DNA of 64,000 nt from Vermamoeba vermiformis (lineage: Eukaryota; Tubulinea; Echinamoebida), in assembly GCA_045837725.1 (NCBI GenBank), contig JBEWZL010000239.1, positions 1 through 64,000 of the forward strand, in the 5' to 3' direction. This document shows, in pieces, positions 24,401-34,893 of the stretch; position 1 is the stretch's first letter; every line of letters starts with the position of its first letter. The position numbers and the translations under genes are program-made. The notes beneath the pieces were generated by a model. It was not told the DNA's origin, did not search any database, and was given only the letters and a program-made list of their open reading frames with translations.

Positions 24401-25013
24401 ATACCTTTTAGCTGATACAAGACATTGACGTGCCGCATCTACAGTATGTCAAACTGGTGACACCAAAGTGAGTACCGTCTTCATTTTTGAATATAAACTA
24501 ACGAATGTCTAGCTTAAAACGGCTTTCCATATTCGCTCCGGCCTCGTATCACATTTTGGATAACTTGCAACACCTTGAAGAATTGAGCATCAGTAAGTAC
24601 ATTAGTTTGAGATTTATTAATTGGGACTAATCATTTCAGATGCGGAATCCGAGCTGTTTAGAATCAATGGCAAAGTATTCTTCACCAAGCTGTTCAATTG
24701 TTGTCCACGGTTGCGCGTCCTCGAGTGGCATGAAAAGTGCGTCGGAATATCAGTGTCGCACATAATGGCACTCAAAAATGCGTACAAGAAGCAACACAAC
24801 GTAGACATTGAGTTGCGTGGTCCTAAAGATCTGTTAGAGGCCGTGGAAAAACTCGAGGCACAACAAAAGCTGCCAGAGAAGAAACAACGCATGCTGAAAA
24901 TCAATGCACTGATGAAACGAACAATCAACAATTGGAAACAGAAACCAAAAGCGAAAGCATTTCGAGCGTGGCGTGATTATGCGTTGAGGGACAAAAAGCA
25001 TGATAAGAAATGA
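21499..25013 (+). CDS. F-box/LRR protein, copy B of an inverted paralogue pair
   Basis: Sixteen exons on the plus strand encode about 935 residues. The F-box opens the protein (ELPSEIWAAISGDLSVSDKC) and LRR-like segments fill the rest (LTSLEELRF-like repeats, LESLDFWDCQDIT). The end is basic and helical (NNWKQKPKAKAFRAWRDYAL), rather like an SFI1/IQ repeat. Copy A (31115-34650, opposite strand) has matching exon lengths for seven exons: 271, 149, 88, 32, 195, 182 and 62 nt. Exon 7 (22571-22759) is 189 nt here but 202 nt in A, and the frame fails to continue into exon 8 (22805-22999). The A-rich stretch near 22710-22725 is a likely one-base indel site. So the copy is either frameshifted, mis-sequenced or spliced unusually. 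Confidence 0.72.
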
Positions 25014-25050
25014 TTTATTTAAGTTTAATAAAAAATGATCAGTTGATTGG

Positions 25051-28000
25051 TTAATTAATGGGACGAATGTATTTGTTGTAGTCCTCATCTTTGTTAGTCC
25101 ATTCGCGCAACACTTTCAAGTTTTTGTGGAGCGGTGAAATGTGGTCTTGAGGCGAGAGCGGCGAGATCGAACCGAAGTACGAAGAGGACAAATAGGGAGT
25201 AGCTGAAGTAACCTCGTCATCGCGGTACGCTGACACAGGATTAGTACTAATAGACGAACAGAACTCACTGAACCTACCATCGTATTTGAGCGAGAAGTTT
25301 TCAAGGTGATCCTTGACATCAGCGCGCTTGATCATGCCAACGAAGCCAGTCAAGTTCATCTTCTTCACGTGAATCACAAAGTTCTTGTCTTGTTCTTCAA
25401 GAGGTTGCAAAATTGACGTGCCGAACGCTTGTTGCAACAACTGCCAACAGTAAGTATATGCGGTGTCATACCTTATTATCAAATTTACCTTTTTAGTCAA
25501 TTCGTAGTAATCGTTGGGAGCCAAGTCGAACGATTGCCAGAAGCCAGGAATGGCAGCGGGTTTGAGGAAGGGGAAGATGCGATTCTGGACGTATTCAGTC
25601 ACCACTGGCTCGGCGTTGTTGATCGCTGCAGCCAAATCTTCCTTTGTCAAGCGGATGACATCGGTAGAGATGCTGGGCAGCTTGGAGCGTCGCGAGTACA
25701 ACATTTTGCTCAACGTTTCGCGCAAGTGGTTGGCGTTGTCAATGACACGACTTTGAACTTTTGCATCGTAACCCAACTGCAAGCCAAACACGCCAAAGAC
25801 TAAACAAAAGATGTTAGCACACGACAGGTAATCACGATAATTCCTTACCTCTGTACACAATGTTGTTCAAGTTTTGCGTGGGCTCGTTGATGATCTCGGT
25901 CAAGTGGCTTTCAAAGTAGTTGAGTTCCATGCGCTCCAATTCGACGGTCAAGCCCAGCAAAGCGTCTTCGGGAGAGATTTGCATGAAGTAGCTGCTGGAG
26001 AGACCAGGGCCTTGAATTCTACGGGCCACAAAGCTCCTGTTTTGCATGGGAATGCGAGCACGCGGCTTGATGATCGCCACGTACATGAAGAGGTCGTACA
26101 TGTAGCGCACGAGAGCCTTGATCGAGTAGCCAACTGTAATGGCCACACCGGCCACGGGGTGAGCTGCAAGACCAGCGACAAGTGCCAAGATGGAGCGAAC
26201 AGCACCTCCGAACACGATCTTGAGCAACAAGCCCAGCAAGGGGAACAAGGGTTGACGATTGAAATAGGGCTCATAGAACACAAATCTAAACAACTGCACC
26301 AAGGTCACAACAGTAGGCACCCAGGCCACAGAGGTGATCATGCCGAGAAGTGACACGACGAAGTTGACCAAAGTGGCTGTGGGCTGAATGACAGTCCAGA
26401 TCGTAGTGCCGAACAGACCCTTGAACACGTAGTTCCAAAGTCTGCACGCGTTAGTTTAAGTAACTTAAGACGAAGATGCTATCGACGTACCTGTTCAACT
26501 GACGCACGAAAGTTTTGCCCAAGAAACCAGTGTCAGGCTCAGCTTCAAATTGAGCACGTGACTTTCTGACGCTCTCCCAAATAGCGCGAATTCGTTCGGC
26601 GAAAGTCAGAATCTTGCTGTTCGGATCGCGCTGGAGTTCTCCAGTGAGGTAGTTGACTTCCCACAAAGGACAGAAAGGCTTGTTGTAGAACAACGCCTTC
26701 AAACCAAACGTAGCTACAATTGCGCGTTAGCTCAGCAATTGATCGATGCCACATTCATTGCACTTACAGTTGAGCATTGAATACACGAGCACCAGTAACG
26801 AATTGCTCCACCAAGTGGTGATGCGCTTGTAGTAATTTCTCCACACCCAGAACCACTGCTTTGTATTCGTCTCGGTGACTTCCCACTTCTCTGCATGATA
26901 GTAGCCGGAGTGGCTATCACGCTTGATTACCCAGTGTTTTGCTCTCCAAATATGGCGATACCAACTGAACGTGTAGGTCGGCAACGTGATCTTATTCAAT
27001 CTATTCGAGTCGCGTTAATTCTATCATAATGTCATCAATTACATTAGAAGTGTAACGTACTCTTTCTCTATGGCCGCTTTGAACTTTTGATCGCGCACTT
27101 TGTGCAAAAAGAAGCGCAAGAAGAAGGCTTGTTGTTTCCAGCCGTTCTGGTCAAAGATTTTCAACGCTCGCTCGTGCACCTCCCACTGGTACTGTTCGGT
27201 CACTCGCGCGAGTTCTTGGCCGACTTTCTTCTCGATCCACGAGTTGATGCGTGATCTGATGGGATTGTTCTTCACCAGATTCTCTCGATAGACGCGAATC
27301 TTTTCTTGAACTTCAGTGTCAACTTGAGCTGTCACTGTGAAGATAGCGCGCACGGCTAACAAGTGTTGGATGAGTTCCTCAGCCTCGCCCTTGTTCTTGA
27401 ACTCCTTGCGGATCTCTTGCAATATCAGCTCTGTGTTCTTCTCCACAAGCTCATCAGCCACGCGGGTCTTGACAGCCTTCAATCGTTCGTCGCGTGCCGC
27501 TTCGGTCTCGTTTTCAACGACAGGCAGTTCAGCCACGTACTGTTCGTACAATTTTTTGCCAAGGGCACGACGTTCAACGCCCCATGCGTTGTTTACGCGA
27601 TTAAAAGTCGCCTCCATTCTTCTGCTGGTCTGCGCAGCGTTAGAATTGGAGCAAGAGAGGCGTGAGGGTAACGTACCTTGTTGAAGTGGATCCAAGGGCC
27701 CATATGAAACACGAGCGAGGGATCTTCTTTGCTCTTGTACACCTCAAGTTCAGCAGGGTCCTCTTGCAGCTCTTTGAATAGCAACACTTTGAGTGCACTT
27801 TGTGTTTTTTCATCCATCTCATACGAGGGGTACTTAGGGCTGGACAGAACGGATTAGAACCGCGCAACAACACTAGATGAACAGCTTACTAAGAGCTTGG
27901 CACACCAAGGAACAAGTTGAAAATGTCGCGGAAGGCCCGGAATCCGTAACGAATACCACCGATAATGCTGAACGATTCCGCACTTAAAAGACGAGTTAGA

Positions 28001-28913
28001 AGGCTGATATTACATTGGTATAGAGTAGGATTCACCTAGTATTGAAAAAGCGAGCAGGCATTTGAATGGCAAATTGGTTGACCGTGTAGGCGAGGCCTTT
28101 GTACCACGAGTTGCGAATGTTGTCCACACCGGCAATCAACAAGGGAGTGATCAACCAGACGTGCTTCTGCTCGGGAAATTTCTTGCTCTGCACGGAGAAT
28201 GTGCCTGTAGCCCAGAGCTCGTGGCGTTGCTCTTTGGTGAGGTACTAAAGTGGATTTAGTAAGTTCATGAAATTGGTAGCAAAAATAGAACAAGACTTTA
28301 AAATATCAAAATAAATTGAAATTAAGCACCAGTTCGAATATTTTGATGCATTCGCGTGCTTCGAAATGAATATTGATTTTTACGGATTTATCTTTGGTTA
28401 CCTTCTGTTTACCGTTCGCGTCGCGAGCTACTTCGTCCAATTCATCGAAATTAGTATTCACAACATATCGTGAGCGAAGGTCTTCACTAGCCTTTTCGTC
28501 GGCAAAGGCGGTGGGAGGCAATCTGATCGACAGGTATTTCCAGAGCCACACCTCGGTTGCAAACAAATGCTCAATTTGCTTCACTACCTCTTCTTCAGCA
28601 TTGTTACGGCCAGCGACCTGAGAATTTAAAGATCAAATCGAATTTAAAAATAGAATCCGGCAGGAAATTTTAAGTGCCAACAATTTAGCTTTACATCGCG
28701 ATAATTATGTAATACGTTATGCTTACATCGTCATTGGGTCTGATGATACTTGGGTCAACTGGTATTTTCTCTCGGTTCGGATCGTACACCTCCTGAATTT
28801 ATGATTAGCTTCGTTCCTAATTCGTGAACTATCGACCACACTATTTTATTCCAATAGCAGTATATCTTTATATATATAATATTTACCTTAGGAACTTGCA
28901 CTGCGCCTTCCAT
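25051..28913 (-). CDS. Large multi-pass membrane protein of unknown function
   Basis: Thirteen exons (28913-28887, 28792-28727, 28617-28330, 28244-28036, 27982-27890, 27839-27677, 27629-27061, 27000-26768, 26713-26491, 26441-25849, 25799-25489, 25440-25278, 25229-25051) give 1038 residues in one frame. I do not recognise the family. The first half is soluble and charged, with a long helical, Glu/Arg-rich part (about residues 270-460). A Trp-rich segment (SWYRHIWRAKHW, WFWVWRNYYKRI) follows. About residues 640-750 hold several hydrophobic stretches (TATLVNFVVSLLGMITSV, LLLKIVFGGAVRSILALVAG). No signal peptide is visible. Codon use is G/C-rich at third positions compared with its neighbours, which may mean strong expression. 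The start is 223 bp from the divergent OGFR gene. Confidence 0.8.
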
Positions 28914-29136
28914 GGTGTTGTGTCCAAAATTTTTAATGAAACTGAGGAGTTCAACCGTGTCAGCATCTTAACGGCTGCGTATTTCGGAATTGCAAAAAGA
29001 CCTTAAAATAAGGAACAATGGGAACGGGTGATATTCCAAAGTGAAACAGAATTCCTGAATTTTTGTGCGCATCCGATTTTTTTTTGTTGTTAAGACAACC
29101 ACAGCTCGACATAAACACTGCGCGAATTAAATTATC

Positions 29137-30967
29137 ATGGGTGACAAAATGGAACTTGATAGCGTGGAAATCAACTCCGAATCCAGCGAGAAAACAGAGG
29201 AGTTGTCAGATGGCGAGTGGGCGGCGCTAGAAGCGGCCGAAAAAGAAGCTATCGAGAAATTCAAAGACCAAGACAACAATAATAACAAATCTAACGATAA
29301 TAAGCGACATCCTGCTTCTTTAGAAGAAGATCAAAAGAAGATGTCGCTTGTCTTTGAAGAGCCCGTGGAGGAAGAGGACGATTTCTTTCAAACAAATAAT
29401 AATCAACCAGAATCAGGCGTGAGAACACGGCAAACGACATCAGCACAGAACTCTGGAAAGAATTTTCTATTTTATTCCGGTAAATAATAACCGTTACAGA
29501 TCTGCCCAAAAAAATCTAAATATTTGTATCACTCTGCGAAAGAGATTTTCATATTTATTATCAGGAAAAATCAAATCAATGCCCAGTGGTGATTATCTTG
29601 ACAACATCCACAAGCGCTGGTGGTATAATTACGACTTATTAGAGCAATTTCACGGGTATGTATATTTAAATATACGTGTTATATTAGATATTAGCGACCG
29701 GATCCGAATTTAGACGGAATGCCATAAATCATGCGGGATCTGAATATTTTCTACTTCCTTAGGTATATTCAATGGCTATTTCCTGTCTTCGAATCAAGTG
29801 GCATGAATTCAATGTCTGCCGCGCTATCAAAACACGAAGCTAAATTAATTAGAGAAGATTTTTATGCGGCCGTTCGGGTCATCACTTCCTATAGGTAAAA
29901 AATTCCAATAATAATTTAACAATAATCATTAATACTCATCATTTTCAGAATGATGTTGAATTTCTACGGCTTGAGATTGGTCGATGAAATGACTGGTGAA
30001 ATTGAACGGTGTCCGCACATTTGGCAGAACAGATACAAGAATCTCATTGAACACCCGCATAACTTTTTGAGAATTAGTGAGTATAATTATTTATAATATT
30101 TTGACCCGGACTCTAATATTATTACAGACCGCATTTTGACGAGCTTGGGTCACTTGGGATTTTCACGTTACAAACGACCTCTGGTGCGTCATTTCGAGAT
30201 TGAAATTGACGAGAATGGATTGCTGCACTCGTGCAAGAAATCACTCGATAAGTTCTGGAAACAGACTTTGGAAGTCAACAGCAAAGAGTACGAACAACAC
30301 TGCTGCTATAAAGAGGGCTCGTATTAATTGCATTTGTCTTGTAGGTATTATTTGAAGACCAAAGAAGCGCCCGAAGATCGTACGGAATCAATATTCTTCC
30401 ATCACTTGCACAATCAAACGGACATGTACAAAGCCTACCAAAAGCATTGCGAAATTTTCACGCGTAATCACGTAAGCTCTCCATTCGCAAGACTCGTGTT
30501 ACGAGAAAGCTCACCTAAGTTTCCTTTTTAGGCAAAAGACAAAGAGGAGAGCGATGAAACTGAGAGTTTGTCGTGGAGAAAATATGAAGAGCGAATGAAA
30601 CGAGCCAATCACGACATTGCACTGATCAACAATCAACACACGACAACTAAGCGGAACAATAACGAAAATAATACGAACAAAACAAATAATACTAACAGTA
30701 AGAATAAGACCGCTAATGATCCTAAACAACGAAGGTAATATTAATGTTTCGAAAGTTGTTCAAAGCACCAAATAATTGCAATTTTTTGACGCTCTTAATG
30801 GTAGGTTGGATGAGATGTTCAAAGGCAAATCGACCAAAAATAACAACGATGACGATGAAGATGGTGAGCCCATGTTGAGAAGTGGACGAGGACGTGCTGC
30901 AAATAGCAAACCTCCTGCAGCTGGTGCCAAGAAATCTCCTCGTGGACGAGGCAGAGCCAAAAAATAA
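29137..30967 (+). CDS. Opioid growth factor receptor (OGFr) conserved-domain protein
   Basis: Eight exons (29137-29479, 29565-29655, 29763-29894, 29949-30076, 30128-30287, 30345-30471, 30532-30734, 30805-30967) give 448 residues. An acidic N-terminus leads to the conserved domain: YLDNIHKRWWYNYDLLEQFH, GYIQWLFPVFESSGMN, SYRMMLNFYGLRL and NRILTSLGHLGFSRYK. This succession (NYxxLE...H.YIQWLFP...RMxxFYG) is the signature of the OGFr_N domain. The tail is Asn-rich, then basic with RGRG repeats, suggesting nucleic-acid contact. The molecular role of the domain outside vertebrates is unknown. Confidence 0.85.
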
Positions 30968-31114
30968 AACACAGTAGTGATGCGTAACTTTGCGTACAAA
31001 GCGAGGGCCATGCATGCAATAGTTAGCAACAACTTGCGTTGATTTCTGTCAGTTTAAGTTTGCTAGCAAATGAAGAGGTAGTACCTCGTGCAGATTGTGA
31101 AGCAGAAATTTATT

Positions 31115-34100
31115 TTAGAAATTGATGTCTTTGTTTGACAAGTGATTAACTTGGAGCTTTTTGTTGTGCATTGTTTCGAACTTGCGCTGAACTTCATCCA
31201 AGAGAGGTGTTTTAGCGCAGCACCATGTCAACACCGTTAATTGCGGACAAGACGACAACAACTTGGCGAATAGAGTTGCTGCATCAAACTTCTGGTCAGA
31301 TTCATTCTCTCGGCCTCTATTTTTGTCGTTATTCTCATCGGTGCCATCATTGGCATTATTCTCGTCATCTTCCGTTTGATAAGTCTTCTGCTGTACTTCT
31401 TTCACGGTAAGTTCTTCGAGGGTTGCGAGGCGTTCGAAAAAATCGTAGGTGATTGGGCACACAATTGACAGCTCTTTTAGCCTTGAATGAACATGTTAGT
31501 AATAACTCATATTTGCAGCGAGGGCAATTATCGTACTTTGGAGTGTACAGCTCGATGTGTTCAATTTGTGAGCAAATGTCCAATGTCTTCAGAAGCTGGA
31601 TGGATGTAATGATTAGTCAACCAATACAGGTGCACATAACTCACTGTAGATTCAAGGAACAATGATTTTAAGGGCGCATCGGTCGAGAATCGGCGCAAGG
31701 GCGCTTTGATTTTGACACGTGTCAAGTTAAGGCACCCATCGAAACTCGCTTCGGTCAAATTGTCAGACTCGAAGTCAACCTCGACCAAGTTCATATTCAA
31801 ATATAGACGCTGGAATTGCAGCTGGGACGGCACTCTTGTCAATTTAACTGCACGGTGGTTAGGTCTTTCATTTCGAAAGAAGCAACAAACAACTAACCCG
31901 GCTTCGTTGGTCGCTTTAAAGTGTACATGCCATCAGGGTAGGTTTGAGTAGGATACGCTGAGTAGTTCAACAAGTTGGGACACGAGTTTGTTTCACTGAA
32001 ATTGATAAAATTAGAGCAAACCGAACAGTACTTTGACTACTGACCCGATCAGTTGCAGTGTAGCTTCGCACAGATTAGTGTTCGTGACGTCATTAAGGAG
32101 GTCGTACTATTAAGTGTTAGTTCAATATAGAGCTCTTTTTGTTTTTGCTTCTCTGCTTCCAAATGGTACATACTCTGCCATCGTTGTCAAAGGTGATGGT
32201 ACGAGCATTAGGACACTGAATGTCGCTCGTCTCCACGGAGTGAATATGATACAAGTAGATCAGTTCCAAGCTCTTGCTGTGAAGTTTCAAGTGACTGAAC
32301 GGTGCATTCACGTCGCGTGACTCGGTGAATCCGATCTGCTTCAAATTCGGCAATCCTGACACACTGTCAATCACAAGAACGTTTGACTATCGATCAATCG
32401 GTCCGATTTACCTTTGCACAGTATATCAAGTGCCTCAGCAGTGATGTTAGCACAGCCGTAGAAGTCGAGGCATTCAACCGAAGGAAATTTCGCTACCAGC
32501 AACTCGTAATACCGCAAGTCAAGCGGAGGTCCCTCAAGGGTCAGTTCTCTAGGTTGAGCAACATAATCTACGTCAGCGGGCTCCATCATTTGCTGCTGCG
32601 TAATTTTCACGGTCGGTGGCATTAGGGATTGATTCTGAACATTACGGTTAGTTTGCGTTCAACAGATGCTCCTTTGACATACTTTTGTGGCTCTGAAAGG
32701 CAAATCTACGTCTCCAGTGACACATCCTTTCTTGAGCACTACATCAGCAGGCATTTTGTCCACGAGCAACCAAAACACTGGCACTGTATCGTTGTCCATC
32801 GTTACTGTCAATGACTCGAGAGCAGACCAATCGACATTCATCGCTTCATGCAGACCTGTCACAGGAGTGGCAAAATACAGATGTTTCAAAGCACAGCTCT
32901 TAATGCCAAAAACGCCCTTGAAGACGCGAAGGTCAACGAGTGCTGGTGTGTCGATGATCGAGTCCGCAACTCGGAGCTGCAACTTGGTCAAGTGTGGGTG
33001 CGTGAGGTTGATTCGGTGTGGCGTTGCCAGTTCTGTAACTTGTTAGCGTTCATGAACCTAGATAAGGCAAAAATAGTCATACCCAAGTCAAGCTCGAGAA
33101 GCTTTGAAAGCTGAGCAATAACGTGCGGCACAGTGATGTTCGCTGCACCATTCTTATTCGAGGGCTCGTCAATGACCTTCAGTTCCAGTTCAACGAGATT
33201 GGTGGCGTACACAAGATGTGCCACGTGTGAGTACGCCAAGTATTGTAATTTGAGCTTCAACAAACGAGAGCCAAAGTCTATGAAAGTACGTTAATATTAA
33301 GGAGCAAGCAGGAGGGTAGACGCGTACTTTGAAAGAAAAACGAACTGTCTTCACCAAAACCAAGTGACCCAATTATTCCCCGACTTTGGAACCGTCTTAG
33401 TTTCAATTTTTTGGGGAACTCCGCGCTGCTTTTGGCAAGCTTGGACAGTGTTTCGAACACTTTCTTCGGGTACTCTTTCTCCGCTGTTAATCGCAAGCTA
33501 TGCAATTGCTTACAGTGCTTCGCTAGGCTCTAATTAATGTTGTACTTAGCAATAGAATATTAAATTTTCTGAATTCATTCACTTGCATTCATATCGGCTT
33601 TGGACATGTTCGCCAATCCTGCGACACGAGCATTAGTATGGCCCATTATTACAGTGTATTTCAATCGTACCTAGACTTTTTAAATTGGGTCCTAATGCTC
33701 GAAGCAACTTCTCTTTCTCATCGTAACTACAGTAAGAAGTGTCTTTCAGCTTCGTTAACTGAAGAATTGTTAGTTAGATTTTTTGATTATTATATAGCAA
33801 TATGAATACATTAGTCATAGAAGTAAGCATGTTTAGCTGCCCGTTGTCGATATCGAGAGTGAGAGCATGTAACCGCGTCATATTTTGCGACATCGATTCG
33901 AGTACCTAAAAAAATCAAATAAATACTGCATACTTCCTTATATCACAGACGACGTACTGAGCTCTTGAATTCACCAGCCAATGCCTTGAATTTTTGTAAA
34001 TTAGGCAGTGCCTTGCTCAAATCATCGCAATTTACTCCGAAAGAATCGTTGCGGTACGTCAAGTCAGTTATTGAAGTGCCGTGAAGCTCCCATAACATTT

Positions 34101-34650
34101 CAATTTCCTCCTTGTCGCCTTTAAGGGCCTATTGTGATATTAATTGGAAAGTCGGTTGCTCGTAACTTACTGTAAGCTTTACTGGACGGCAAAATAGAGC
34201 GACGAAGTTGCATGAGAATTTGTAGGTACCCCACTCGCGCCACGAAATGCCGTTATAGCTGCCAAAGCTGATTTCTGACGAGGGTTTTGATGCTTCTTTA
34301 TTGATAATTGCTGGAATGTCTGGATGCGAATGTTTAATTGAAAAAGGAATTATTTATTTATTTATTTCAAAGATCCTACCGATAGACGTGCCATATTTGA
34401 TTTTTAAATATTTTTGAATTTTTGAAATTCGACTTTTTGATAATCTTTCTTGATCTGCCTTCAAAAACACCAAAACAATTATCTCTTTCACTGTCAGTCC
34501 TCTTAATAAATTTTTCAAAGCAAAATCAAGCCAAAATGAGTCATTGTAAAGAGTTTGTTTGATTGCTCTGCCTGTCGTCAGAAATGAACACTTGTCGTTC
34601 ACTGGCAAGTAGCTCGCGATGTGCAACCATATTTCTGCTGGTGTATCCAT
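31115..34650 (-). CDS. F-box/LRR protein, copy A of an inverted paralogue pair (intact)
   Basis: Sixteen exons (34650-34380, 34319-34171, 34128-33958, 33905-33810, 33758-33671, 33618-33587, 33529-33328, 33277-33083, 33032-32683, 32634-32412, 32355-32174, 32106-32045, 31995-31898, 31847-31645, 31595-31537, 31481-31115) sum to 915 residues with no frame break. The F-box is DTPAEIWLHIASYLPVNDKC. Many LRR-like strands follow (TRLHALTLDIDNG, VECLDFYGCANIT). The intron after 33587 starts with GC (GCAAGT); the identical 32-nt exon in copy B supports this. An intron at 31897-31848 has no counterpart in copy B. The likely role is substrate choice for an SCF ubiquitin ligase. Confidence 0.8.
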
Positions 34651-34893
34651 TAGAAGTCAGCTACAATGATGCCGCGTTCATTTTGTGTCAAAGAGGTGCC
34701 ACAGAACGTGTCCCAAACCTGCGAAAAATGAACGAACAATTGTCCTGCCATAGTGAAATTGTACGAACACCATCTTTTCGAGAAGATATTAGGAAGTACT
34801 ATAATTCAATGATGCTACTTTCAAGTTAATGTATTTACCTTTCTATTTACACTTCTCTTATTAAATATAACTTATATAATACAACTATATAAT

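Noticed and set aside
21499-34650. Retrocopy origin of one F-box/LRR paralogue
   Set aside because: Both copies keep many introns at the same positions, so the duplication was at DNA level.
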